Origin: CAWIXB01 sp963839955
GTDB lineage: Bacteria; Actinomycetota; Actinomycetes; JACCUZ01
Reading direction: 5' to 3'
DNA: 64,000 bases
NCBI GenBank assembly: GCA_963839955.1
Contig: CAWIXB010000001.1
Coordinates: forward strand, 3,472,001-3,536,000
A model generated the notes under the pieces. The model made no database searches. It was not told the DNA's origin and worked only from the letters and a program-made list of their open reading frames with translations. Of this stretch, positions 6,576-15,781 are shown piece after piece (the first letter of the stretch is position 1; each line of letters opens with the position of its first letter). A program made the position numbers and the translations under genes.

Positions 6576-9488
6576 CTACTGGGCGGGAGCGAGCGTCGCG
6601 CGCAGGTTCTCGACGACCTGCTCGGACGGTCGGTAGAAGTCGGGGTTCGCCTGCGTCAGAGCAACCACTTCGCGCAACCGGCCGACGTCGACAACTCCGG
6701 TCTGGAGCAGCTCGGCGAGCAGCCTCGGGCTGGCTGCCTCATCAACGTGTGCCGCCGCGAGACGGTCGGCGCTCGACTGCGCCATCTCGCGTGCCTCGGC
6801 CATACGCCCTTGGCGCAGTCGCAGCCAAGCCAGGTTCGCCGTCGCGAACCCGAAGAGACGACCTTGTCCGCTGTCCCGGGCGCTCTGCAACGCCTGCTCC
6901 AGGTCGTCCGCCGCCGCGTCGAGGTCGTCGAGGTCCAGGTGGATGATGCCGCACAGATTCTGGAGGTACCCGGCATCGTCCCACTTGGGTGACTGCTGAT
7001 AGGCAGCAATGGCCTCCGCGGCGGCGGCAAGAGCGGCTGCACGGTCACCGGTCAACACCGCGGTGAGGGCGCGCGCGTCACCAAGGTATCCACGCTCGAC
7101 CGGCGACCCATCGTCGCCGACCGCGACGGCCAGCCTCTCGGTCGCGTCAACGGCACCCGGGGCGTCACCCAGGTAGCAGAAGGAGAGCGCCAGTTCGAAG
7201 AGGGCTCCGACGCGGATGCTCCGGGGCACGTCCGGCGAGCTGAGCACACCCGCGAGAACTGGCACCGCTGCCGTCGCGCGGCCGCGGTGCCGAAGGACTG
7301 CGCCCAGCCAGCCGTCGATGCTCGGGAGCAGCGACGACGGGCCTGCGGCGGCCATCTCGTGCGCAGCGCGCAAGGCGGCCTCCGCCCGCTCCAGAGAGCC
7401 GTTGAAGAACTCGGCGAGTGCGAGTGACAGCTGGACGGGCGCGCGTTGCGCGTCGGAGTCCAGGAACGGCTCGATGCTGGCAACGGCATGGAACACGACT
7501 CCGGACTCGCCTCTGCGTGACAGGAAGGCTGCCGCGTCGGTGAGAGCCTCGATAGCCGCATCAGGCTCACCGGCTCGTAGGCGGTGGCGGAACTCGAGCA
7601 TGTTCGGCTCGGCGTCGGCAATGAGCCGCCACGTGTCCGGCGGCGTGCGCCGACCGGCGTACCAGTCGGCGAGCCGGCGGGAGAGCACCACGTACTGCGC
7701 GTGGTCGTGCGCTTCACAAGCTTGGCTGATGTAATCGGCGTCGATGGGATGCAATCTCACCAACCCGGACTTGCGGTCCCGTCCCACCAGGCGACGGCGA
7801 CGCAGTTGGTGAACCGCCGTTCGCGCATCTTCCTCTTCGATGACGCCGTGCAGGATCTCGGGCACATCCCTTTCCGGTAGGGGCACACCGGCCAGCGCGA
7901 GAATTCGCATTACGGCTCGCCTTTGTTCCGACAGCTGGTCGAAGTTGGCGGCAACGAGCTTCTTAAGGAGCACCTCTGGCGCGGCTGGCGACGCGAGGAC
8001 CCGGTCAAGGGTGGTTTCGTCCCTCTCCAGCAACTCGGGGAGCAGCTCGAGGGCACGAGGTACGCCGTGCAGCCGCTGCGCCACTGCGACCAGCTGCTCA
8101 TCGGTGAGCTCAGCGAGCCCGGCATCGCCATAGGTGTCGTGCGCGCGCAACAAGGCCACGGCATCCTCATCGGGCAACCCTTCGTACAGGTCCAGCGGTG
8201 TGACGTGGAGACGCAGCTCGGGTGGCAGGACGGGCGGCCTGATCGACGTGGTCACCACCCTCGGCGGCCACGGCGTGCTGCAGGCGCTGGCCAGGAAGTC
8301 AAGCAGCTGCTGGTCGACCACCTCGCCAGTGTCGGGATCCTGCAGACCGGCAAGCCCATTGGGACCGTCGAGATCGTTGAGCACGACGACGACGGTCCGC
8401 TGCGCCTTGTCCAGCGCCTCCCAGAGGCCGGGCAGTGCATCCCGCCCGTCCTTCTCCAAACGCTTCAGTAGTTGCTTCCGCTCCGACTCAGGTGCCAGCT
8501 GGGTAAGGGTCTCGTAGATCCTTGCGAGGGTGAGCTCGCCGCGGCCCGTGCGAGTGGACAGGTAAGCGAGGGCGTTGAGATCAACTTCGCGCTTGCTGTC
8601 CGCTTGTTCGAACTCGGAGAGCACACGCGCGACAAGCGCGCTCTTCCCAATCCCCCGGCGGCCAGTAACAGCCGTGATGCGCTGACCGCCCAGCAGCAGT
8701 TGGCGTAGTTCCGCCTTCCGTTCATCACGATCACGCCAGTACGGCACGGACGGCGAGATCCGATCCCCTTCCACGCGGTCGACGGCTGTCTCAGCTGTGA
8801 TGGGCACGGTGGCCAAGTCTGGTAAGGCCGATCGCAGGGAGGGTAGCCCGACGGCGTAGGCGTCCTTGGTCCTGTTGTCACGGCTGGCCACGACCAGCAG
8901 CCCGATGACGCGATCGCGGCCCATCTCCCGACGAATCACCGGCGACCCGCTGTAGCCCGGCTGAGGTCGTAAGGCAGAAGTTGGATCCGTGTCCAGCTGC
9001 ACGGCGCCCCCGCCGACGGCACCGCGGACGATGCACGTGGCCCACCCGCCGGCCTCCTTGCGAGGCGGGTCGCTGGGGTAGCCGAACACTTCCACCTGTT
9101 CGTCGTAGCTCTCGTCGGCCGGTAGGAAACCGGCAGGCTCTGCACCCTCAGGCAACGAGCCGTTGACCACCGCGAGCACGGCTACGTCGCCTTCGCCGGG
9201 GCTTTCGGGTGACGGCGGCAGCCACGAGACAACCGCGCACTCCGCAGTCGCGGCGCCGGACAAGAGGGGCAGCTTGACGTGAACGCGGGCCTCGCCCGGC
9301 GGAGGCGACAACTCTTGCTTGGGCCTGCCGATCGCCACGTTCACCACGTGGGCGCAGGTCATCACCTTGCCGTCGCCCACGACGACCCCTACGCCCGCTG
9401 CGGGTGCGGCAGAGCCTTCGCCGACAGCAATCCGTACGACGAACGACTCGCGCTTGCCCCCTGGGGTCACGTCGCCGAGCTCCGCCAC
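6576..9488 (-). CDS. Trypsin-like protease / STAND NTPase / TPR conflict-system protein
   Basis: The protein has 970 residues and three parts. Residues 15-225 are a trypsin-like domain with the catalytic triad visible as H47 (TCAHVV), D101 (EGDVAVLAV) and S180 (PGYSGSPV). Residues 245-570 are a STAND-type AAA NTPase with Walker A GRRGIGKS (276-283), Walker B VVVVLNDLDG and a winged-helix-like tail. Residues 600-965 are TPR-like helical repeats rich in Ala and Leu. There is no signal peptide, so it acts in the cytosol. Its start lies inside the preceding Trypco1-like gene (22-nt overlap), so the two are translationally coupled. Comparative work on NTP-dependent conflict systems describes this layout: the repeats or partner sense an invader, NTP-driven oligomerisation follows, and the protease is the effector. 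Confidence 0.88.
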   Translation of the reverse strand: MAELGDVTPGGKRESFVVRIAVGEGSAAPAAGVGVVVGDGKVMTCAHVVNVAIGRPKQELSPPPGEARVHVKLPLLSGAATAECAVVSWLPPSPESPGEGDVAVLAVVNGSLPEGAEPAGFLPADESYDEQVEVFGYPSDPPRKEAGGWATCIVRGAVGGGAVQLDTDPTSALRPQPGYSGSPVIRREMGRDRVIGLLVVASRDNRTKDAYAVGLPSLRSALPDLATVPITAETAVDRVEGDRISPSVPYWRDRDERKAELRQLLLGGQRITAVTGRRGIGKSALVARVLSEFEQADSKREVDLNALAYLSTRTGRGELTLARIYETLTQLAPESERKQLLKRLEKDGRDALPGLWEALDKAQRTVVVVLNDLDGPNGLAGLQDPDTGEVVDQQLLDFLASACSTPWPPRVVTTSIRPPVLPPELRLHVTPLDLYEGLPDEDAVALLRAHDTYGDAGLAELTDEQLVAVAQRLHGVPRALELLPELLERDETTLDRVLASPAAPEVLLKKLVAANFDQLSEQRRAVMRILALAGVPLPERDVPEILHGVIEEEDARTAVHQLRRRRLVGRDRKSGLVRLHPIDADYISQACEAHDHAQYVVLSRRLADWYAGRRTPPDTWRLIADAEPNMLEFRHRLRAGEPDAAIEALTDAAAFLSRRGESGVVFHAVASIEPFLDSDAQRAPVQLSLALAEFFNGSLERAEAALRAAHEMAAAGPSSLLPSIDGWLGAVLRHRGRATAAVPVLAGVLSSPDVPRSIRVGALFELALSFCYLGDAPGAVDATERLAVAVGDDGSPVERGYLGDARALTAVLTGDRAAALAAAAEAIAAYQQSPKWDDAGYLQNLCGIIHLDLDDLDAAADDLEQALQSARDSGQGRLFGFATANLAWLRLRQGRMAEAREMAQSSADRLAAAHVDEAASPRLLAELLQTGVVDVGRLREVVALTQANPDFYRPSEQVVENLRATLAPAQ

Positions 9489-9799
9489 GTCATGACGACT
9501 TTGAAATTGACCTCTGCGGTGCCTTTGGCGATGATCACGCCGGTTTCACCACCCATCTTCAGCCCGAACTCGATGGTGGTCTCGTGCGGCGAGAGCGCCC
9601 GGAAGCTGTCGACCGCGCCTCGCAAAGCGGGAGTCAGCTCGACGAGCACCTGCTCCAACGTCCGCTTGGCCCGAGCGGCGGCCTTGCCTGGATCGTCGGA
9701 GGCGAGCTCGAGGTCGCCGGGAACCTGGCCGGCCTCGACCTCGAACAGCAGGACGTCGTCGCTGCCATGTTCAACCGGCACCTCGAGCAGGTAGGACAT
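9467..9799 (-). CDS. Trypsin-co-occurring domain (Trypco1-like) protein
   Basis: The 110-residue protein reads YLLEVPVEHGSDDVLLFEVE at its start and ends TTIEFGLKMGGETGVIIAKGTAEVNFKVVMTW, the two beta regions of the Trypco1 family; a helical stretch rich in Ala and Arg joins them. The ATG at 9799 has CGGAGG seven bases upstream. It is the first gene of the pair and overlaps the protease-STAND gene. Trypco domains are known mainly from co-occurrence with trypsin-like effectors in predicted conflict systems. A role as sensor, substrate or scaffold for the protease is inferred. Confidence 0.82.
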   Translation of the reverse strand: MSYLLEVPVEHGSDDVLLFEVEAGQVPGDLELASDDPGKAAARAKRTLEQVLVELTPALRGAVDSFRALSPHETTIEFGLKMGGETGVIIAKGTAEVNFKVVMTWRSSAT

Positions 9800-9878
9800 T
9801 GCGTACCTCCGTCTGCCGGACTGCTTGTCAATATGGCACGAAAGAGAGGCGCGTGAACCCTGGTCGTAGGCTTCGGCG

Positions 9879-10100
9879 GTGGCCAGCCCCCTGTTCAAGC
9901 GGATCGTTCGGACCATCGCCTGGGCGGTGCTCGGCTACCTGGCCGTCAGCCTGGTAGCGGACATTCTCTTGTCCGCGTTCGATGTCCTGGAAGACGACAG
10001 CCGCGGCAGCGTCCTGGTCACTCTGACGGGTGTACTCGGAGCCATGGCGGCAGCGACCTTCGGCTGGAAATACGTGCCGGAGACGAGGCGTGATTCCTGA
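9879..10100 (+). CDS. Small two-helix membrane protein
   Basis: The 73-residue reading starts at a GTG and holds two hydrophobic segments, about residues 10-32 (TIAWAVLGYLAVSLVADILL) and 45-63 (VLVTLTGVLGAMAAATFGW), with a basic N-terminus and an Arg-rich tail. No family is recognised. It is divergent from the Trypco1/protease operon and 79 nt away. It could belong to the same system or be unrelated. The GTG start has only a weak ribosome-binding site. Confidence 0.5.
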   Translation: MASPLFKRIVRTIAWAVLGYLAVSLVADILLSAFDVLEDDSRGSVLVTLTGVLGAMAAATFGWKYVPETRRDS

Positions 10101-10302
10101 GACGACTACCGCGCCGCGGCGGTCAGACGAGAATGCCTCGCACACCCAGCAGACGCTGGCACAGCTCTGCGGGACCCCCGAGAAGCAGAAGACAGCGCCG
10201 ACGTGGTTCCGGCTCCGCCGCAACGGCAGTGTTTGATCTTGTGCGGCCCCTGCAGCACCCCTAGTCTCGGAACCTCTCGAGCAGCAGCAAAGGTGCCGCG
10301 CG

Positions 10303-11264
10303 GTGACGGGAGACAGGGTGGCGGGGCACGATTCGGCCGAGATGAGCAACGACGACGCAGTCCGGGTCAGCGGCCTGCGGATGCGGTACGGCCCCAAGGA
10401 CGTGCTGACGGGCGTCGACTTCGCAGTCCATACAGGCGAGGTGGTGTGCCTCCTCGGCCCTAATGGCGCCGGCAAGACCACCACGATCGAGATTCTTGAG
10501 GGGTTCCGCACACCGTCGGATGGCGAGGTGCGTGTCCTCGGCGTCGAACCTGCACATGGGAACGAGAACTGGCGCGCCCGCACCGGGGTCGTGCTGCAGT
10601 CGTGGCGCGACCACCCGAGGTGGACGCCCCGCCTGCTGCTCTCCCACCTCGGCGCCTACTACACGCCGTACTCCACCCCAGAGCGCGTCCGCCCGTACGA
10701 CGTGGAGACGCTGCTCACGATGGTCGGCCTGACCGAGCTGGCGGAGCAGAAGATCGCCACCTTGTCCGGCGGGCAACGACGCCGACTGGACGTCGCTATC
10801 GGCATCATTGGCCGACCCGAGCTGCTTTTCCTGGACGAGCCGACCGCGGGCTTCGACCCGCACGCTCGAAAGGAGTTCCACGATCTCGTACTCCGGCTGT
10901 CCGACAGCGAAGAGACCACGATCCTGCTCACCACGCACGACCTCACAGAGGCGGAGAAGCTCGCCGACCGCATCCTGATTCTCGCCGGAGGTCGCATCGT
11001 CGCCGATGGAACCCCCGACGAGCTGGGCAGAACGTCGCCACTGAGGCGAAGGTGCGATGGAGCCGCAACGGAGAGCACTTCACTCACGCCACAACCGACG
11101 CCACCGCGTTCGTCCGACAGCTATTTGCCCAGCATGGCGACGAGGTGAGGGACCTCGAGGTCCGCCGGGCCAGCCTCGAGGACACCTACCTCGCCATCGT
11201 CCGTCGACATGAGGACGACGCCGAGGCTGCGGCCGCCATGACGTTCGAGGAGGCCCGTTCATGA
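10303..11264 (+). pseudogene. ABC transporter ATP-binding protein with a frameshift near its C-terminus
   Basis: The first 240 codons give a complete ABC-2-type ATPase domain: Walker A GPNGAGKT, signature LSGGQRRR, Walker B LLFLDEPTAG and H-loop TTHD. Near 11030 the frame is lost. The expected C-terminal segment (VATEAKVRW, then VRQLFAQHGDEVRDLEVRRASLEDTYLAIV) continues one frame away and ends at 11264, overlapping the permease start by ATGA. That distal frame is fully conserved, which argues for a very recent one-base deletion or a sequencing error. The start may be the GTG at 10303 or the ATG at 10342. The ATPase core is still encoded. Confidence 0.85.
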
Positions 11265-12115
11265 ACCCGCGCATGCACGCTGTTCGGGTCGGCCTCTCCC
11301 GCGGCTGGACCGAGTTCGTCCAGAGCGTCAAGAGCAAACAGGATCAGGGCTTCTACCTGTTCATGTCCGTGGCGGTGCTGACGTACCTGTTCTTCCGCCG
11401 CGACTCGGAGGTGGAAGGTACGTCGCTGCTCTACCCGTCGGTGGCGATGCCCAGCATCCTCGGCGGCCTGGTGGCCTTCGGCGTCGTGATCGGCCCTGCC
11501 TACGCGCTGGCCATGGAGCGCGAGGACGGCACCCTGCTGCGCGCAAAGGCAGTGCCCAATGGCGTCATCGGACACGTGACCGGCCAGGTCGTCCTCCAGT
11601 GCCTGAGCCTGGTGCCGTCCCTGGCCGTCATCCTCGTGCCGGGCTTTCTCCTGTTCGACAACCTGATGAGTGGCGGGGCCGAGGGTTGGGTGACGGTCGT
11701 CTGGGTGCTCGTGCTCGGGCTGGTCGCGACTCTGCCGATCGGGATGGTCATCGGATCGACGGTGCCGAGCACACAGAAGGTCGGTACCTGGGGGATGCTG
11801 CCCGTCATGGTGCTGGCCGGCATCTCCGGGATCTTCTTTCCCATCCAGCAGCTGTGGGGGTGGGTGCAGGTGATCGCCCAGATCTTCCCCATGTACTGGC
11901 TCGGCCTGGGCATGCGCTCGGCCTTCCTGCCCGACTCCGCAGCCGCACTCGAGGTCGGCGAATCCTGGCGAACGCTCGAGACCGTCGCCGTTCTCAGCGC
12001 ATGGACGGTGGTCGGGCTCCTGGTCACGCCAGTCGTGGTGCGTCGGATGGCGCGCCGGCAGTCCGGATCACAGGTCGAGGCAGCCAGACAAGCGGCGCTG
12101 CAATGGGTCAGATGA
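11261..12115 (+). CDS. ABC-2 type transporter permease
   Basis: The 284-residue membrane protein has six hydrophobic segments in the pattern of ABC-2 permeases (DrrB-like): an N-terminal amphipathic region, FYLFMSVAVLTYLFFR, then VGLVAFGVVIGPAYALAMEREDGTLL-type sequence, and a conserved MLPVMVLAGISGIFFPI loop. The ATG at 11261 overlaps the stop of the ATPase reading (ATGA), as expected for a two-gene exporter. The pair would export a lipid, drug or antibiotic-like compound. The substrate is unknown, and function depends on whether the ATPase frameshift is real. Confidence 0.9.
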   Translation: MNPRMHAVRVGLSRGWTEFVQSVKSKQDQGFYLFMSVAVLTYLFFRRDSEVEGTSLLYPSVAMPSILGGLVAFGVVIGPAYALAMEREDGTLLRAKAVPNGVIGHVTGQVVLQCLSLVPSLAVILVPGFLLFDNLMSGGAEGWVTVVWVLVLGLVATLPIGMVIGSTVPSTQKVGTWGMLPVMVLAGISGIFFPIQQLWGWVQVIAQIFPMYWLGLGMRSAFLPDSAAALEVGESWRTLETVAVLSAWTVVGLLVTPVVVRRMARRQSGSQVEAARQAALQWVR

Positions 12116-12151
12116 CTGATCCAGGGGGCGACCTCGTGACCGTCGATCTCG

Positions 12152-12997
12152 TCAGCTAGTGGGACCTAGGTCGAGCTCCGACCTCAGCTGCTCCAGCATC
12201 GCCTGCTCGCCCCTGCTGACTTGCACCGCTCCGAAGCCCATGAACCCGCCTTCCTTGGCGGATTCGGCGGCGGCCTCCGCGGTGGTGACGAGCCACCTGC
12301 GGAACGCGTCGTACTCCTCCTGTGACGCCTTGGCCTGGACGATGCCGCACACCGTCCGGAGCTCTTCCAGCACCTGAGGACCGGGGCCGATGCCCTTGGC
12401 GAGCTTGAAGTCGGACAAGGGGTTCTGCTTCTGCTGGGTCATGCCCTGCACCTCGAGCGCGACCTCGGTCAGCAGCTGCTCACGGCTCGGCGGGTTGGTG
12501 GTGGAACGCACGGTCGCCATCAGGCCCGCCATCAGCCACAGGTTGTTGTCCGCCTGGAGGATGCCGCTGACGACGCAGATCAGCCCTGCGGCCGAGAGGG
12601 TCGCACCCAGGGTGTCGAAGGGCCGGGTCGGATCGGGCGGGACGGGGTCCTGGATCTTGCGGCTGAGGAGGACGAAAGTCATGGCTGCCGCGACAGCGAG
12701 GCCCCACCAGAGGTTGTCGAGCGTCACGGCGTCGAGTGCCCAGGCGACGACGCCCACCATTGCTGCGTTGAGCACCAGCGGCGCCAATCCCAGGGTGATC
12801 ACCGTGAGCGGCAGCACCAGCCGCACCAGCACCGGCCAGACGAGGCTGTTGAGCAGGCCGAGCAGAGCCGCGGCAGCGACAGCCGCACCGGTTCCCTCGA
12901 TGTGGAACCCGGGGAGGAGCCAGTCCACGAGTACCAGCGTCAGCGACGCGACCATCCAGATCAGCAGGAAGCGCCACACCGGGCGCAGTCCGGTCAT
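12152..12997 (-). CDS. Composite membrane protein: phage-holin-like four-helix domain plus unrelated C-terminal region
   Basis: Residues 1-115 match the 4-TM phage-holin-like family of bacteria (FLLIWMVASLTLVLVDWLLPGFHIEG, then LLNSLVWPVLVRLVLPLTVITLGL). Relatives normally end near residue 120. Here the frame runs on. Residues 120-160 (RPFDTLGATLSAAGLICVVSGILQ) resemble the helix pair found mid-way in DHA2-type major facilitator exporters. Residues 170-281 form a soluble domain ending EGGFMGFGAVQVSRGEQAMLEQL, seen elsewhere as part of small hypothetical proteins. The ATG at 12997 has GAGGAG upstream and overlaps the stop of the metallo-hydrolase remnant. Function is unknown. Confidence 0.65.
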   Translation of the reverse strand: MTGLRPVWRFLLIWMVASLTLVLVDWLLPGFHIEGTGAAVAAAALLGLLNSLVWPVLVRLVLPLTVITLGLAPLVLNAAMVGVVAWALDAVTLDNLWWGLAVAAAMTFVLLSRKIQDPVPPDPTRPFDTLGATLSAAGLICVVSGILQADNNLWLMAGLMATVRSTTNPPSREQLLTEVALEVQGMTQQKQNPLSDFKLAKGIGPGPQVLEELRTVCGIVQAKASQEEYDAFRRWLVTTAEAAAESAKEGGFMGFGAVQVSRGEQAMLEQLRSELDLGPTS

Positions 12998-13790
12998 GGC
13001 CTGCTCCTCGTGATGGCGGCCAGGTCGACGGGGACACCAGGGACCGGAACCACCACGGTGGTCGTCGGGGCGATCAGTGCGACGAGAGCTGCGAAGCGCT
13101 CGGCGACTCCCATGAGGTGTCGGCGACGCAGCCGCCAGGCGATCGGGATTGCGCAGCGTCCCCCAGTGGACCGGCACCGCGACTTGCGGCTGGAGCAGGA
13201 CCACGGCCCGCGCCGCTTCGCCCGGGTCCATGTGGCCCGGGCCGAACGTCAGCCCCAGCCGGACACCGGCAGCAGCGCCACGTCGAGACGGCCACCCGAC
13301 TCCTCGGCGACGGCAGTCATGTCCGGGAACAACGCCGTGTCGCCGGCGAAGTACACGGTGCGCGAGCCGCGGACGAGGTATCCCACGGCCTCCGCCGTGT
13401 GCCCGCCGTGGCGGCCTCCGTCGTGGTGCGCCGGCGTCGCTGCGATGTGCACCCGGCCGATCGTGGTCTCCACGCCCACGGCGAGCGGGACCACGCGCCG
13501 CGGGCGTGCTGCCGGAGTAGCGCCTCGGCTCCGACGGGAACGACGGTCGTCGTGGTCGGACTGAAACGTCGCACGGACGACAGGTCTGTGTGGCCGTGGT
13601 GAAGGTGGGACAGCAACACTGCGTCGACGCTCGACAGGTCGTCGTCGGCCGCACGCGGCCGGTGCCCGCGCGAATGCAGTGGTCCCACGCGGCGCCGAAG
13701 GAGCGGGTCGGTGACCAACCGGGTGCCGTCCAGCCGGATCTCCACCGTGGCGTGCCCCCACCACGTGACGGTGCATCCCTCGGCGCTCAC
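12994..13790 (-). pseudogene. Metallo-beta-lactamase-fold hydrolase with three apparent frameshifts
   Basis: From the GTG at 13790 (GGGGAG upstream) the protein begins CTVTWWGHATVEIRLDGTRLVTDP and has the metal-binding HLHHGHTDL, as in the L-ascorbate-lactonase-like branch. The frame then changes near 13500 (continuing VVPLAVGVETTIG... and VYFAGDTALFPD), again near 13254 (continuing LTFGPGHMDPGEAA) and again near 13110, ending at a TGA that overlaps the next gene's ATG. Every segment is recognisable and correctly ordered, so the gene was complete recently. Three independent one-base changes make it inactive unless they are sequence errors. Confidence 0.82.
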
Positions 13791-14109
13791 TCGTAGCTCC
13801 CCGCGGCCGGGACCGGGCGGTCGAGCCGAGCATCCCGCTCCATCACACCGACCGGCATCCTCCCCCGCGGGAGAGGTGCGCCGCGGTGTCGCTGCCTGGC
13901 GACCTCCCCTTGACGTCAGCAGACCGCGTGAGCGATCGGCATGACGGCTGTCTGTGACGAGTCCATTACAGCTCCGATTTTCACCGGGTGTAAGTACGTC
14001 GCTGCGTCGAGCCATCTCAGTCACGGCAGTGAGAATCCCCATACCATTCGCGGCTATTGTGCGGGTCTCGTCTCGCCTCCCCCCTGCTGGCGGGATGCAG
14101 GAGGTTCCC
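13791..14109. other. Divergent intergenic region before an amino-acid permease
   Basis: About 320 bases separate the metallo-hydrolase remnant from the permease start. A TTGACG hexamer near 13910 could be a -35 element, but no matching -10 stands at the right distance. The stretch 13960-14000 is less GC-rich than its surroundings. TTACA and TGTAA at about 13969 and 13990 are widely spaced inverted half-sites. I see no gene and no recognisable riboswitch. Confidence 0.4.
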
Positions 14110-15708
14110 GTGTCTTTGGACAGTCTGAGCCGCAACACAATCTTTAGACGACTACCGGTACGGATGGCGCTGGCACCGCGCGAGGTAGGCCGGCACCGTC
14201 TGCGCGTCGTGTTCGGACGCGCCGACCTGATCGTGCTCGGGCTCGGTGTGACGATCGGCGCGGGCATCTTCTCTCTCGCCGGGCAGCAGGCCGCGTTGAC
14301 GGCGGGACCTGGTGTCCTGCTCTCGTTCGGCATCGCTGCGTTCGCGTGCCTGACCGCCGGACTCTGCTACGCCGAGCTGGCGTCGGTGCTGCCGGTGTCG
14401 GGCAGTGCCTACACGTTCACCTACGTCATCTTCGGTGAGGTCTGGGGTTGGCTGATCGGCTGGGCCCTGATGCTCGAGCTCCTGCTGGCCGTCGCTGTGG
14501 TGGCCCGGGTCTGGTCGCAGTACGCGGTCGCGACCCTCGGCGACTTCGGCATCGTCCTGCCATCCGGCTGGGAGAACTACGCCGGCTTCGAGGCATCCCG
14601 CGACCTCATGGCCGTCGGGATCATCGTGTTCCTGGTGCTCGTGGTCATCTTCAGCACCCGCATGTCATTGGGCGTCCTGTGGATTGCCGTGATCGCCAAG
14701 CTGGCGGTCATCGCCGTCGTCGTGGTCGTCGGCGCACTTCATGTGAAGGCCGCCAACTACACGCCCTTCCTGCCGGCTTCCCGACCAGGTGAGCCGGGAG
14801 CCGACGCCAGTGTGCTGCAGTCGTTGGCCGGGGAGGCGCCCAACGTCTTCGGAGTGGTCGGCGTCTTCACGGCCTCGTCCGTGGTCTTCTTCGCCTTCCT
14901 CGGGTTCGACATCGTCGCGACCGCTGCTGAGGAGACGAAATCGCCGCAGCAGGACGTTCCGCGCGGCATCATCACCACTCTGATTCTGGCCGCGGGGCTC
15001 TACCTCAGCGTGGCCGCAGTCCTGGTGGGCATGCGCCCGTACGACGAGCTCGGCGGCGCTGCACCGGTTTCCGAGGCGTTCCGAGCCGTCGGCGCCGACC
15101 TGGCGGCTCGTCTGATCAACATCGGTGCGTTACTGGGCTTGACCACGGTCATCATCGTGGTGCTGATCGGGCAAAGCAGGGTGCTCTACGCGATGGCCCG
15201 CGACGGGCTGCTCCCTGCCCGCCTGGCATCGGTGACTCGGCTCGGCACCCCGGCCCGAGCGACTCTGCTCGTCGGAGCGTGCGCCGTCGTGCTCGCCCTG
15301 ACCGTGCCTGTCCTCTTGCTCGCAGAGATGGTCAACATCGGCACGCTCTTCGCGTTTCTCTTCGTGGCCATCGGTGTCCTCGTGCTCAGGCGCACAAGTC
15401 CCGACCTCGACCGCGGTTTTCGCATCTCGCGGCCCGCCCTGGTCCCGACGCTGTCGATCCTGGCGACCTCATGGATGATGATCAATCTTCGCGTCGTCAC
15501 CTGGGGCTACTTCGGGCTGTGGGTGGCCGGCGGCCTGCTGCTTTATCTCATCCACGGCCGACGCAAGAGTCGGTTGGGCCGCGAGCTCCGCAATCGCCAG
15601 CGGCGTCGCGGCGCACACCGTGCCCGCCTCACGGCCTCGCGCCAAGGCATGCTCAAGAGCGTGCAGATCTCCCTCGATGACCCAGGCTCGAAAGCTCCAC
15701 AGCGGTGA
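14110..15708 (+). CDS. APC-family amino-acid permease
   Basis: The 532-residue protein has about 12 transmembrane helices of the amino acid-polyamine-organocation superfamily. LIVLGLGVTIGAGIFSLAG is the first helix with the GxGIF substrate loop, FFAFLGFDIVATAAEETKSPQQDVPRGI is the conserved motif after helix 8, and IGQSRVLYAMARDGLLP follows. It most resembles the cationic amino-acid transporter branch. The C-terminal 60 residues are basic and cytosolic. The GTG at 14110 is preferred because GGAGG lies just upstream and VSLDSLSRNTIFRRLP is a family-typical beginning. The product would import amino acids across the inner membrane. Confidence 0.92.
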   Translation: MSLDSLSRNTIFRRLPVRMALAPREVGRHRLRVVFGRADLIVLGLGVTIGAGIFSLAGQQAALTAGPGVLLSFGIAAFACLTAGLCYAELASVLPVSGSAYTFTYVIFGEVWGWLIGWALMLELLLAVAVVARVWSQYAVATLGDFGIVLPSGWENYAGFEASRDLMAVGIIVFLVLVVIFSTRMSLGVLWIAVIAKLAVIAVVVVVGALHVKAANYTPFLPASRPGEPGADASVLQSLAGEAPNVFGVVGVFTASSVVFFAFLGFDIVATAAEETKSPQQDVPRGIITTLILAAGLYLSVAAVLVGMRPYDELGGAAPVSEAFRAVGADLAARLINIGALLGLTTVIIVVLIGQSRVLYAMARDGLLPARLASVTRLGTPARATLLVGACAVVLALTVPVLLLAEMVNIGTLFAFLFVAIGVLVLRRTSPDLDRGFRISRPALVPTLSILATSWMMINLRVVTWGYFGLWVAGGLLLYLIHGRRKSRLGRELRNRQRRRGAHRARLTASRQGMLKSVQISLDDPGSKAPQR

Positions 15709-15781
15709 CGAGGCACTCGGCGCGCCGGCTGGAGGTGGAGGCCGGTTCCCGGCCGGGACGTCGGCGAGGGACGATGTCAGC

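Noticed and set aside
13791..14109. Riboswitch ahead of the amino-acid permease
   Set aside because: No known aptamer pattern is recognisable, and the only inverted half-sites are short and widely spaced.
12156..14333. Long open frames overlapping the metallo-hydrolase, including a 338-codon frame
   Set aside because: Only pieces of each frame match the metallo-hydrolase family. The rest is out-of-frame reading past the lesions.
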